From: Cucurbitaria berberidis CBS 394.84
Lineage: Eukaryota > Ascomycota > Dothideomycetes > Pleosporales > Cucurbitariaceae
Assembly (NCBI RefSeq): GCF_010015615.1
Contig: NW_024468939.1
Coordinates: 1,185,789-1,249,788, forward strand
DNA length: 64,000 nucleotides
Direction of reading: 5' to 3'
Part shown: in pieces, positions 11,671 through 23,716 of the stretch
How the letters are laid out: each line of letters begins with the position of its first letter
Position numbering within the stretch: position 1 is the stretch's first letter
Made by a program: the position numbers and the translations under genes
The notes under the pieces: model-generated
Databases searched by the model: none
Told to the model about the DNA's origin: nothing
What the model saw: only the letters and a program-made list of their open reading frames with translations

Positions 11671-13104
11671 CTACGTCCCCTTCCCAAGGAATGTCAAGGC
11701 CGCGACGACATAGCCGTCCATTCCAACTGTCAGTGTCGGCTGTATGACCGGCGCAAAGTAGGGACTGTGGTTCCCCGGCACATCCTCCCTCAACCGTCCC
11801 TCCTTCACCGCTTTATCATAGACCTGCGGATCTATCCCACCATACAAAAAGAAACAGCTTGGCTTTCCAATCGCCGTAGCCAAGATGCCAAAGTCCTCGC
11901 TGCCCTGCAGCCGCGCGATGTCGTCCGTGTAGCCATGCTTACCGACCTCGAAGTGCTCGGAGAAAGTCTTCTCAAGCGCGCTGGTGACGGAAGCGTCGTT
12001 GAACAGGAAGGGAAATCGCGTCGTCTCTTTCAGTGTCGGCTGCTTAGGATTTGAAGACGCTTCAGCTTCAGCAGCGATGATCTTTTTGACACTGTTCAAC
12101 ACTCGTTCGCGGGTCTCTGGCAGAGCCGTGCGGATGTTGATCTTCAGCTCTGCTTCTTCTGGAATAATGTTTTCCCTATCACCGGCATGTATGGCAGACA
12201 CGGTGACTACGGCGAAGTCCAGTGGATCGACTTCACGGGCGACTACGGTTTGCAGACGCATAATTGTCGAAGCTGCCTGAACTATAGGGTCTATTCCCCT
12301 ATGTGGTGTTGAAGCATGTGTTTGTCGGCCTTCAATCTTGATTCTGGACTGTGTTAGCTCCTACACTACCTCATACTCGATTGATATTACTTACTGGAAT
12401 GAGTCCGCCGAGCTGGCAATCAAGCCACGCTTCGTTCCAATAACACCTATATCAGCCTTCAGCTTGCAGACTATGGTGTGAATCGGAAGAATACTCACCA
12501 GCTCTCTCAGGCATAAGATGCGCTCCCACAGCAAAATCCGGCTCGGGAACCTTGTCATACAAGCCATCATCAATCATATCCTGCGCCCCACTCGCCCTCT
12601 CCTCTGCTGGCTGGAAACACAAAACCAACGTCCCACTCCACTCATCTTTTGCCTTCACCAAAGTCTCCGCCGCCCCCAACAGCGTAGTAATATGCATGTC
12701 ATGGCCACATGCATGCATGACTGGTTTTTCCACGCCGTCGACATCTTTCATACGGGCTTGGCTGGCATAAGGGAGATTAGAGCGCTCATCGACTGGCAAG
12801 GCATCGATATCTGCGCGAAGCAGCAACGTCTTCCCAGGCCCGTTCTTCAGCACAGCTGCAACCCCATGACCGCCAATCGAAGAGTGAATCTCGTACGAGT
12901 TGAATTTCTCGAGGTGTTTGACTATGGCCTCTGCCGTTTTTTGCTCTTGATAGGACAGCTCTGGGTGGGCATGGAACCATTTGTCTATGTATTGATTAGC
13001 ATGTTGTTTACTAGATAGGTGCTTTGCATACAGAGCTCCTCGTACGAGCCGAGTTCCGGCCGGTATTTATTAACGATATCGGTGACTGACGGCATGGTTG
13101 TCAT
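11671..13104 (-). CDS. M20 family metallopeptidase / amidohydrolase
   Basis: Four exons (13032..13104, 12499..12984, 12395..12446, 11671..12343) total 1284 nt, or 427 aa. The three introns are 47, 52 and 51 nt. The sequence shows the M20D pattern: KTLLLRADIDALPV, then the metal-binding HACGHDMH, the catalytic PAEERASGA, a further ligand region VGAHLMPERAG, the dimerisation-domain segment RQTHASTPHRGIDPI, and the final GNHSPYFAP. Relatives hydrolyse N-acyl amino acids (hippurate hydrolase, IAA-amino-acid hydrolase) with a two-metal centre; the substrate here cannot be told. No signal peptide is visible, so it is probably cytosolic. Two in-frame ATGs, at 13104 and 13095, could start it; the first was taken. 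Confidence 0.9.
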
Positions 13105-13656
13105 TTCTAAAAATAATAATTAACTATAAGGGTTAAGGAATTCAGGTGGAAGAATAGCTGCTCGTGAAGGGAAGTGGTGGATATGCTCTTTATAAGGCTT
13201 ACAGCTCCGTTGTCTGTCTGCACTGATTACGCTAGCTAATCATTCCCAGACTGGTGTAGTGAAGGATGTGGTGCACCGCGAGGGGTATGCGTGCTACTTC
13301 CCGACGGGCAAAGTTTGAAATGACGTGGTATTGGTGGTTCGGGAGTTGGGACTAGATACTGGCTGGGTTCAAGAACACCAACTTAAATGCTTTCCGACGG
13401 GGAAAGCTTGAGATGACGTAGCGGGTTACCAATGTGGGGTTACGGCGTATGAACTTCCAATCAAACACATGACAAGTTGACTGTATTGACAGCCGTATCA
13501 TGTACAAAGTAGACTTGATCGAAATGATAGTGTATTTGCATTGTCGCTGACGAAATAGAAACACCTTTGCCAGTCCAAGCCAAGCCAATACAAACGTATT
13601 TATACAAAACACCTCTTTGGAGAATCACAACTAGCAGTGATAAGGAGCAAAGTGGG
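13105..13656. other. Intergenic, no gene seen
   Basis: This is the upstream region of the M20 gene and the downstream region of the PEPV-repeat gene. The frames on the minus strand are short and unsupported. Confidence 0.5.
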
Positions 13657-15412
13657 TTATAAACCCGCCATGTCCTCACTATCCTTCTCAAGCTGTCTCT
13701 CCAAGCTGCCTAGCAGATCTGGCTCTGATGGCGGGGCAGAGGGGACAACAGGCGGTGCTTGAATAAGTTCTGGTTCAGGTGCAGCTGCTGGTTCAGGCGC
13801 GTCTACTGGCTCAGGCGCATCTACTGGCTCAGACATAGCTACTGGCTCAGGCATGGCTACCGGCTCAGGCATGGCTACTGGCTCAGGTGCAAGTTCAGAC
13901 TGCAATGCTGGGACTGTAGTCTCGTTCGGAGTAGGTTCAGGAACCGAAGGCTCGATGGTCGTCGCAGAGGTCGGCATCTGATTGAGCGAGTTTTGTCGAC
14001 TGTGAGAGACTGCAGACAATGGCAAGTCTGGTGAGCTCGAGAGGTCACGCCCTGCGCTTGGCTCCATCGTTTCGGGTACGGACGTTGGTAGCGCAGATGT
14101 ATCATTCTCTACGAGAGACTGAGAGGTCTCGACGGAAGCTGTCACTGCAGATACCGGAGCAGCGAGTCCTTCCGGAGGAGCATCCTTTCCATCTGCAGTA
14201 TCCAACCCTGAGACGCTTGTATGTGCAGAGGTTGGTCGCGAAGGAGTGGCCGGCGTTGAGGTGTGTTCCATGTCTTGGTCTTGGTCTTCGTCCTCGGAAC
14301 CCTCCTCCCCAGAACCCTCCTCTTCGTCTCCACCAGCATCGACCATTGGAGTATCCCCTCCATCGGATGGCGCCACAGACCCATCTTCCTGCTTCAATCC
14401 GAAAACGGCAGGGCGGTCACTTCCAGGGTTGGATGTCGGCGTGTTTTGTTCCGTGGCACCTTCAGCAAACACCACTCTCTTCTTTCCACGACCAGGGCCT
14501 GCACGCTTCTTTTTCGGTGGGGGTGGCCGTCTCCTTGGTGGTGTCTGTTGCAAGATATCGTTGGCTACCACGACGCCCTCTGCATTCACAACCCCAACGC
14601 CTTCCACAACCGTGCCGGGTGCAGCAGTAGCTGGCGCCACCTCAACCGCAGCATCTGTAGGCTGAACCTCGCCCTCCACCGCTTGACCTTCGGGTACGAG
14701 GACTTTGTAGACAGCCACATTGCCGTCCGCATCCAGCTTCTTGATTTTAGTTTCTCTCAGCGCAGCTTGCGCCACCTGCCCATTTGAGTACGGTGATGGA
14801 AGGCCTTTCCTTCTTTTCGCAAGATACTCTGGCTCCGGCGCCTCAAGGTGCCGTGCTACCTTGGCATACTTCTTGACGGTAAATCCAGTTTGCACCTCCT
14901 TGCTCTCCTCTTCCTCATCTTTCATCTCATTGTCGTCTTCTGGTGGTGCGGGAGGCCTGTATATCTTTCCAGATCGCGCAGCACGGAGTAGCTGTTGTGA
15001 ATGATCAGGTAACATGTGTGAGTCTCGTGGCATGGGCAGTTCAGGCCAGGCGCCCTTGTCCACAGGCTTGTTGTCGGCCGAGTTCGGTTCAATGGTAATC
15101 TCAACTTCCCGGTACTGATTGATAGGAAGTCCTTCTAAAACATTGTGCTCTATCTGACCGCGTCCTGATCTGTTGGACCGGTCTCTACTCCGAAACTAGT
15201 CACATGATGTTAGCCCAGAAACTGAGGTACCTTTTGAAACCTGATGCGATGAATTTGTGACTACTCTCGGTGCAATTGGTGCTGCTATAGAGGGTCTCTG
15301 CACGTGCTCTTGGAACTCCTATCACCTGGTGCGCGGAAAGAATGCGACAACCGCTGCTAGCAGCCGTCGCAGCGCTCCCAAAGTTTGCTTCGTTCCCCTT
15401 TACGACACCCAT
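13657..15412 (-). CDS. Large Pro/Glu-rich protein with PEPV repeats, function unknown
   Basis: The main exon, 13657..15195, is open for 513 codons. It begins after a clear acceptor (GTGACTAG) preceded by a GCTAAC branch site. Its N-terminal part looks conserved: NVLEGLPINQYREVEI, then a segment around KYAKVARHLEAPEPEYLAKR. A basic segment with PPPPKKKRAGPGRGKKR could be a nuclear-localisation or nucleic-acid-binding tail. The rest is acidic and low-complexity, with repeats of PEPVAM/PEPVDA near the C-terminus and no membrane span. The main exon has no early ATG, so a 5' exon is required. One candidate is 15326..15412 (starting MGVVKGNEANFG) with a 130-nt intron, but this join is tentative. 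I do not recognise the family securely; the N-terminal segment recalls fungal proteins sometimes labelled LYR-family. Confidence 0.65.
13771..13896. repeat. Seven tandem 18-bp units coding for PEPV-type hexapeptides
   Basis: Seven consecutive 18-bp units (each TGG or CGG, then TTCAG or CTCAG, and so on) lie within the large Pro/Glu-rich gene. On the minus strand each encodes a hexapeptide such as PEPVAM, PEPVDA or PEPAAA. Confidence 0.9.
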
Positions 15413-17304
15413 AGCGCGTTGAACAATGAAACTTGAGTGAAGAATAATGCACTGTGATAGAAAATATGGTATTGCGCGTGCGGGTCTTCACTTCCAGTCG
15501 CGCAGGTGTAGGGGCTGAGAGATGCAACATGGAGTGAATTCGAGATGACGTACCGGAGCCATAGTAATATGCGACTGCCTCGAGGCGGGAGTGCGCAGGC
15601 CAGGCGGAGGTGGAATTGGTGCTGGCGCAGTGCAACGGGAAGTCGCGATGCGGTGAAGGGAGGGCGCGTCGGTTTGAAGCAGCTGGGAAGGTGCAACCGT
15701 GCGCCACTATACCACATCCGGTCGAGTCGAGAATTGAGGGTGCAAGTAATCTCTGCCCCAGCCCTACCTGCTGAAATATCGCTAGCCTATACGTGTACTC
15801 AGGCAGTATATCTAGGTATCTGCAGTACTTTACAGTCACTCAACAGGGATGATGAAACGATGGTCGAGTGCTCTGTCTGAGGAGAGGAAATTGAAGTGAT
15901 ATATGAGTTCTACATGAACCGAATCGTCCATCTAAACAAAAAGTATGCACTGTTTGGAGACGCTCGAAACCGGAACCAGTTATCCTACAGCCCTGAATGA
16001 CAGCTGTCAGTCATTCCACAAAAAAGTCGAGGTATTCCCCCCGACACGTGCGCCTGGTTGTGCGGGCAGAGCACGCCTGTATTCTTACAGAGTCATTTCT
16101 TCAGATTAATTGTACGCAGCTACCACAAGACCTTCTCAATCCCACCTAGAAGCGCGTCAGTGGTGTACTCGCATCGAACACATCTTGAGTTACCCTTGAT
16201 CCTTTTGCCGTACAATATCTCCCTCGTTACCAGTCTGCTTGCCCTGTTTGCCACCCTCTACCACTAATCGGTCGATCTGGTAAAACTGGCTTATGACCGT
16301 TTGCCTCTGTGAACTGAAGTCAGTCTCTGAAGTCGTTTAGATTCTCAAGTCCGCATGGCATGACCTCCTCGTGTATCCCAGCCGCAAACGACCAACCCCA
16401 AATGCGACTACATCGCCCAGCTCTTTTCGCTTTTCCTGAAACTCCCATGCCAGTCCCGCCAGATGCCTAGCTATATGAAATGTATACCACGAACCTTCAA
16501 CATTTGCAACTCTTTCAAGCCCTTCTGCATCAGCTCTTGTATCCTTCTTCCCTCCGCAACACTCTGGTGTTCCCGAAAGCTATCGCGTGTTCTTCGTTTG
16601 GCGTACTCGCGGAAATTGTAGGCGGCGAATTGGCTACTTTGCCTCAGTAATGAGCGATACTACAGATGCACAGTAAGCGAAGTTCCGTATCATTCGAACC
16701 CGGGCCTCTCCGCTGGTGCTTTTGTTGCATCGAGGTGAGGCTACCAATCGCAATGGTCTGAGGTGCGCAACGTTGGGTGCGACGGGCGTGTACACGTACA
16801 AGGGAGCGCACTTGGTAAGGCATGTCGCCTTTTGTTGCTTGTGCTAATGACATGTCGTGATGTGGGGAAACAGTGTTTGAGGTGTAGTCTTGGGCGTGCG
16901 AAAGAAATCGGTGATTATATCATAGGCCGTCGGTTCGGAGGAAAGTGCTGGAAGTCCGAGCTCTTTACTCGCCCGCGGCGGAGATGGTTCCCGCAGGGCC
17001 CACATGATTCTCAGATGGCTGAGAGTCACGAACATCGCATTATGAAGGGCTGCAGAATTTCCAGTGGTTCTTGGTTGATACTGCCTTTGAGAAAATTATA
17101 TTCTGATTAGGCCAGGGGCCTGGAGCTGTTATACACGGAAGCGCTTTGGACCTCTCGCCCCACTCTGCAGGGGTATACAAATTGTTTACAAACTCCCAAA
17201 CTCCCGCCATATGCAGTAGATAGTACTCTCCATCGCCAATGCATGGTATCAAGAGAAAAAGAAATGGTACTCGAGAGAGGAATAGATCTACACTTACTCG
17301 TGTT
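15413..17304. other. Intergenic, no supported gene
   Basis: This is the upstream region of the PEPV-repeat gene and the downstream region of PRP21. A GTTCGAA element near 16695 resembles a tRNA T-loop on the minus strand, but its flanks do not form a T-stem. Other frames are short. Confidence 0.45.
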
Positions 17305-18905
17305 CTACTGGCGATGCTTTTCGTGGATCCTTCGAAGCTGTTCCTGCACGTTCATGCTCTGCATCTGCGAAAGACGAGCAGCATCTTTGACAGGGTCTGG
17401 CTGTCCATCGTATGATATTGCCGCTCTTTTCCTTCGAGCTTCTTCCTCAGCAGATATGGGTAGGCCGGTGGCACCGTCGTAGATATCGTCGCGCTGGCTA
17501 ACGAGGCGCTTGAGGTTGGTCGAAATGTCAGCGGTGTTGATCGTGGTGGAGTATCGAGCTTCGGCCTTCTCCCGCTGTTCCTTCCAGCGCGGGTCTAGCA
17601 GTTCGACTAAAGTGAAATGTTAGTAAACGCTGTTTATAACAATTCAGGGACATGGAACTTACTTCGAATATGCTCATCCATCTCATTCGAGGGAATGTTT
17701 TGCTTGCAGTTAGGGCAAACAGCCATTTGAACGTTGCCCCTCTTCGCGGCGCCGCGGGGGACGTAGTCTGTGACAATGCGACCGGGCGCTCCCCTCGCCG
17801 CAGCCTGGGCACGCGCTCTCTGATCACTTTCGGCCTGGTGTTCTCTCGCCAGTCGCGCCTGGTCTTCCTCGCGCGCTACCTGTGCCGGAGCCCTGTAATC
17901 CTGAGGAGGCGGTGCATATGCTCCATACGGTGCTTGAACAGGTGGCGCCATTGGGACATAGCTTGGTTGCATCGGCGGTGGCGGTCCATGGTGCTGGGTG
18001 GCGTTGTAGTAGGTGGACTCGTCGGGCATGGCTTCCTCGAGGCGTCTCGTGGAGAGCGAGACCATAGCCTTCTGCTCGAGTGACTGGGATTGCAGGTCAT
18101 TGAGCAGCGCTGGCGGAGGGAGATCAGCTGCATCGTCTGCTTCGTCGAACAGTACAGTTGCAATGACGGTGAAATCATGCCAGTCAATACTCGCAAATTC
18201 CCTATTCTCATCTTCGGCTTTTCTGACCTCCTTCTCCTTCTGAGCTGTCACGTACTTGACGTAGTCAGCGCGCTGTTTCGCCCGATCCAGAATGTGGAAT
18301 CGATTGTTGATGTTGCGCTGCAACTCCTCGATGCGAGCCTCAACCGTTGCTTCTTCTTCCAGGAGGATCTTGTACTGCCCGACAAGCGATCGGAACAACT
18401 GGAAAAGGCTGTGATTCGGTCGAAGGAAGTCGAACTGGAAGTTGCCAGACTCACGGTTGCGCAACTCTTTCAGCCAGTTCTCGCCAACGCGCGCCGTGTA
18501 TAGAGCTGTCAGCTTCAACACCTCAAGATCTTTTGCGCTAATGGTGGGCATGCGCGCAGAGAAGCGGAAGTTGGGAGGTTCTGGGGGGCCCTTGGGCTTC
18601 TCTACCACCGGCTGTGCACTCTGATTTGCAGAAGGCCCATGACCCTCCTTCAACTGCTGAAGATACCACAAAAAGTAGTCATTGTATGGGTCATCATCGA
18701 GGACGAATTGTAGGCTGCTTTTGGAGTCGCCCGCGACACGCAGTTTCAGCGGCGGTAGGTTCGCGTCGCCTCTGCGGTTGATGAAGTCGGCGGTTTTGGC
18801 AACGTTCTCGCGCACGTTTGGCGGAGGGATGACGACGTTCGATGGGGGCTTGACACTGAGCTCGTAGGCGCCTGCGGCAGCTCCGTCGCCGTTAGGGTTG
18901 GCCAT
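17305..18905 (-). CDS. PRP21: Splicing factor 3a subunit 1 (SF3a120/PRP21)
   Basis: Exons 17663..18905 and 17305..17606 are joined across a 56-nt intron (GTAAGT...CTTTAG), giving 514 aa. Two SURP modules are visible: one near residues 25-85 (VRENVAKTADFINRRG, then DDDPYNDYFLWYL) and one near 118-170 (LKLTALYTARVGENWL, then FLRPNHSLFQLFRSLV). A PRP21-like helical region and a Pro/Gln-rich linker follow. The C-terminal block MAVCPNCKQNIPSNEMDEHI continues through the splice into the diagnostic IELLDPRWKEQREKAEAR. The protein is a component of the U2 snRNP SF3a complex needed for pre-spliceosome assembly. The start at 18905 follows GTTGGCC-type sequence and is the only sensible ATG. The gene is divergent from PMT1. 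Confidence 0.93.
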
Positions 18906-19512
18906 TGCGGGTTATACTGCCTTGCGATCGGGCGGCGAGCTGATAGTTGTGGTTGGAGAGCTCGAGGTAAAGATTCCAAACGGCAGGCACGCGGATCATT
19001 CATTCCCCGTGGCACCAGCCACAGCTGTGGCGTCAAGCCACCTGGAAATGTTCCACGGCGCAATATATTCCACACATTAGCTTGCCGTGACCGTCATCAA
19101 TCTTGATTGTGCGAATTGTTTTGAAGATAGACTGTGCATGCCATGATAGTGAGATTGAAAACTTCGCTCCCATCAATTGGTGCTGGCGTGCGTAACTCGC
19201 AGCTATTTTCAGCTCAGTTGTCCCAATTCGGCAAGGGCCCTCCCTGCTGTTCGAGTGGACAGCTTGCGAACTGCACAGGCTAGGATACAACCACTCCTTG
19301 CGGGACCCTCAATGCCCCTTGGTTGTTCATAACCATTACGACGCCCGTCCCTTTGCCAATTGACGGGACTTTCTTCACACTCTCATTAACTCCTCTTGTA
19401 TACGCTAGGAGCTCACGGTGTCTCCTATAATATTGTTGAGGCATCCCAAGCATTCGACACCACTCCGCCCACCAGCTGGTCGAACCACAAAACGCCCTCA
19501 CAACCCGCCATC
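18906..19512. promoter_or_regulatory. Divergent promoter region PRP21 / PMT1
   Basis: About 600 bases separate the two divergent start codons and hold no gene. An upstream in-frame ATG for the PMT1 frame at 19396 would add 39 poorly protein-like residues, so it was not used. Confidence 0.5.
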
Positions 19513-22500
19513 ATGGCGAGCCAAACGGCATCAAATTCCTACCTGGGCGAGAAGCCAAACACGCGCCGCTCAGGAAAGTCACCTTCGCGATCAGGAAAGT
19601 CACCATCGCGATCACCAGCACCAAACGGTCGGAAGCAGCAGCAGCAGCAGCAGAAGCAGAAAGTTCGAGCTTACACTTCGGAGGGAGTGCAGGACCATGA
19701 TATTTTCAACCTCCCCGGCTCTGACTGGCAACTGCTGGTGGGATTGACCCTCATTGCATGCGTCGTACGATTATTCAGGATCGCTCAGCCCACCAGCGTT
19801 GTCTTCGATGAAGTCCAGTATGTTTCCGCATGTGTTAATACGTGTTCCTGGACATTCGCTAAATCTGTACCTTAGCTTCGGTGGCTTTGCATCCAAATAC
19901 ATCAAGGGCAAGTTCTTCATGGACGTTCATCCGCCGCTCGCCAAGCTCCTCATTACACTTGCAGGATGGTTGGGTGGATTTGACGGCGAATTCGACTTCA
20001 AGGATATTGGCAAGGACTATCTGGAGCCGGGCGTGCCCTATGTTACTATGCGCCTCTTGCCCGCCATTTGCGGTGTCCTGACGATTCCCACCATGTTCCT
20101 GACGCTCAAGGCGGCGGGTTGCCGTACAACCACTGCAGCTTTAGGAGCTGGTCTCGTCATTTTTGGTGCGCATACTAGTTTCATAGCAAGTGAACTACAT
20201 ACTAACAATCGTTAGACAACGCCCTCGTTACCCAGTCCCGCCTAATCCTCCTCGACTCCCCCCTCGTCATCTTCACGGCCGTTACCGCACTCGCCTGGAC
20301 AAGCTTTACGAACCAACACGAGCAGGGTCCTTCCAAGGCTTTCCAGCCATCGTGGTGGTTCTGGCTGGCAGCGACTGGTGTTGGCCTCGGAGCGACCGTC
20401 AGCGTCAAGTGGGTTGGTCTCTTCACCATCGCCTGGGTTGGCAGCTTGACGCTCCTACAACTCTGGATCCTACTTGGCGATACCAAAAACGTGACGCCTC
20501 GATTGTGGTTCAAGCACTTCTTTGCCCGCATGTTCTGTCTAGTGGTCATTCCTGTGTCATTTTACATGGCCATGTTCGGAATCCATTTCATCTGCCTGGT
20601 CAATCCCGGTGAGGGCGATGGCTTCATGTCTTCTGAGTTCCAGTCCACTCTGAACTCCAAGGGCATGCAAGCTGTTCCGGCTGACGTTGCATTCGGCAGC
20701 CGCGTGTCTCTCCGCCACTGGAACACACAGGGTGGGTATCTTCACTCTCACAGCCACATGTACCCGACCGGCAGCAAGCAACAACAGATCACCCTGTATC
20801 CTCACAAGGACGAGAACAACGTCTGGATCATGGAGAATCAGACTCTACCAATCATGCCCGAAGATTACACTGGACCAAATCTCACAAGCCCCAAAGCTTG
20901 GGATGGAGTCGGCCCGACCTACATTGAGGATGGCGCCGTCATTAGGCTTTATCACATCACCACTGACCGCCGTCTCCATTCTCATGATGTCCGCGCACCT
21001 GTCACGGAGGCTGATTGGCAGAACGAGGTGTCTGCTTATGGTTACGAAGGGTTCGAGGGCGATGCGAACGACCTGTTCCGCATTGAGATCATCAAAGGCA
21101 AGTCCGACGGGGCCGAGGCGAAGAAGCGGCTCCGGACAATCCAGACGAAGTTCAAGCTCGTCCACCTTATGACTGGCTGTGTGCTCTTCTCGCACAAGAT
21201 CAAACTTCCCGACTGGGGCTTCGAGCAGCAAGAAGTAACATGTGCTAGGGGTGGTACCCTTCCGAACAGCATCTGGTACATTGAAGGTAACGTTCACCCT
21301 TTGATGGATGCCGACGCGGAGAAGGTGAATTATCGCAACCCTGGCTTCTTTGGAAAGTTTTGGGAGCTGCAGAAGGTCATGTGGAAGACCAACGCTGGTC
21401 TTACTGAATCTCACGCCTGGGACTCGCGCCCTCCCTCCTGGCCCCTCCTTCAGCGTGGTATCAATTTCTGGGGGAAAAATCAGTTGAGTCACATCCAAAC
21501 ACCCGAACTGCATAGCGAACATACACTGACTTCGTATCTCAACGTGCAGTCGTCAGATCTATCTACTAGGGAATCCAGGTACGTTTCTAAATACTCCTTG
21601 GGCTACTTGTTTCTTATCCAAGAACTTGTTACTAACCTGCTTTAGTTATTTGGTGGAGCTCTAGTGTGCTCATTGCGCTTTACATTGTCATGAAAGGTCT
21701 TGCGGTTCTCCGCTGGCAACGTGGTTACAGCGACTACAGCAACGTCACGTTCAAGCGCTTCGACTACGAGATTGGCATGACCATTCTTGGATGGGCTTTC
21801 CACTATTTCCCCTTCTATCTCATGGCACGTCAGCTATTCTTGCACCACTATCTGCCCGCTCTCTACTTCGCCATTCTTGCTCTATGCCAGATGTTTGACT
21901 TTGTCAGCTACCGGTTTAGCATCTTTGGCCTGAAGCAGTATCCTGCCATCGGTCAGGCAGCAGCTGTTGGGTTCTTGGCTATCGCGATCATGGTGTTCAC
22001 GATCTATTCTCCTCTGGCCTATGGCAATGCATGGACTAAGGATGCCTGCAATAATGCTAAGCTGTTTGAAAGCTGGGACTGGGACTGCAACAACTTTCTT
22101 GCATCGGTATGTTATGTTTGAGATGTACACGGTATGATATGCTAACATTTTATAGTACGAAGCATACAATTCACAATCCACCCCGGTGGCGTCGATACCC
22201 GCACCCTCATCTGCTCCTCCGCCTCCTGTTGCTCCCCAAATTCCGGTTCAGCAGGATCAAGCTAATGAGATGAAGCAAGAAGAAGTAGTCTCCGAGCGGG
22301 CTGCTGTCTCTCCTCCGCCGCAGGGCGCCCCTAAAGAGCTGCCCGTTGTATCCAAGGAAGAGCGTATTGAGTACCGCGACGAGAACGGGCGCATTCTCAA
22401 TGACGATGAAGTATCAGCACTGGCAGGAAAGGTTAGCTTTAAGACTCGCTACGAGACGCGGACGCGCATTATCGATGCACAGGGCAAGGAGATCTATGAG

Positions 22501-22728
22501 GGCCTTGTGGACGCTCATGGGCCTGCTGAGGAGCATGGTGTTGCACCACCTCACCCTGATGCCGAAGGCATCAACCCAGAGACGCAGGAGCAAGAGCAGG
22601 CTGCTGCGGCTAGCGAGGCTCCGCCTACGGTGGAGGTAGTCGAGGACCAGAAGAAAGAGCAGAGCGTGGAGCAGCACAAGAACGATGCGAAGCCGGCAAG
22701 CGAGGCACAGGCGGCGACTCAGGAGTAA
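19513..22728 (+). CDS. PMT1: Protein O-mannosyltransferase, PMT1 family
   Basis: Six exons (19513..19817, 19876..20165, 20216..21482, 21550..21578, 21646..22106, 22156..22728) sum to 2925 nt, or 974 aa. After a basic N-terminus with a (CAG)6 poly-Gln run, the first membrane span leads to the catalytic acidic pair in VFDEVHFGG near residue 98, then FFMDVHPPLAK. The central ER-luminal MIR region contains GGYLHSHSHMYPTGS, RLHSHD and WGFEQQEVTC, followed by several C-terminal membrane spans (LFLHHYLPALYF). The luminal motifs and the charged C-terminal extension (RIEYRDENGRILNDDE) fit the PMT1 subfamily better than PMT2 or PMT4. The enzyme moves mannose from dolichyl-phosphate mannose to Ser/Thr of secretory proteins. 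Exon 4 is only 29 nt. Confidence 0.93.
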
Positions 22729-23716
22729 CTCTTTCCATCTGGACCGGAATCCAATCGGTGTCAGACGAGAATGCCTTATGAAGCCCAAGTGATGTTCGTT
22801 TCTACATCTCCAAACATGGGAGATGATGTTGGGTGTCGCTCTTTCTCTTTTGTATTATAGGGATATTGTTAGAAAGCTGAATTAGGAAGCTTAAAGAGCT
22901 GGTGGCGCTGGATCTGACTGGCATATGGACAGAGGGTGGGCTGTATTTGTGGTGTATTTGTACAAGTGAATACATCCATCCTAGCTCGTCAATTTTTGCA
23001 CACCCTATGCCGTTGAGCTGGCGGATAAGCTCGCACAGCAGGTAGGGCATTGGTTAATGAGTGTCTTTGCACGAATACATGTTAGTGCCTTCGAATCCTC
23101 CCGCCATGGCAAGAGCGCTAAAAAGCCAGCCATGTTCCAGTCATTTTTTCCATTGGCGCTTTATTAGAATGGCAAGCGACTCTGCCCCCCAAGACCCAGG
23201 TCTCGACCGCTGTGCCGTTGTCCGCCGAGCACAAGGATCGACCGTTCCGGACAGAAGATACCAAGGGCCTGGAATTTGATATATTTTAGTTCCATCTTCC
23301 CGCTAATCAAGTGGGCACCGCAATGCTTGTGATTTGATGCCGTCAACGGGTGCTACAGGCACGCTAGGCCCAAAGAAAGTAGTCAGGGCCAGGGTCGCGA
23401 TCCATGATGTCACTGTGCAGGGGGCAACCAACATCTTCACTCTGGCCGCCACCCGGGGGTTGAGGGGAGGGGCTTTGCCGACGGCCAGGAGATACGGACA
23501 CCTAGCATAGTCGCCGCGCCATGCCCTCTCGGAATTGACATGTGGTTAGCTGGCAACCGAGAGTGCAAGTGCAGTGGAAATGCCGCTACGCCAGGAATTC
23601 GACCCCACGAACCAAGACTGAGCCGCGGAACAAAGCAGGGTTACGGAATTTTCCTACCTCTGGCCTTGGAAACCTTATTAGAGCCTACCCCCCTTTTCCC
23701 ACCGTAGTCTACATGC
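22729..23716. other. Intergenic, no gene seen
   Basis: This is the 3' flank of PMT1. Only short unsupported frames occur and no repeats were noticed. Confidence 0.5.

Noticed and set aside
14019..14787. Long plus-strand frames inside the PEPV-repeat gene
   Set aside because: They are shadows of a GC-rich, repetitive gene on the opposite strand and have no domains.
16685..16770. tRNA-like GGGTTCGAAT on the minus strand
   Set aside because: The T-loop match is not flanked by complementary T-stem bases, and no acceptor stem is found.
20845..21522. 225-codon minus-strand frame
   Set aside because: It lies fully antisense to the PMT1 luminal domain, which is clearly coding on the plus strand.
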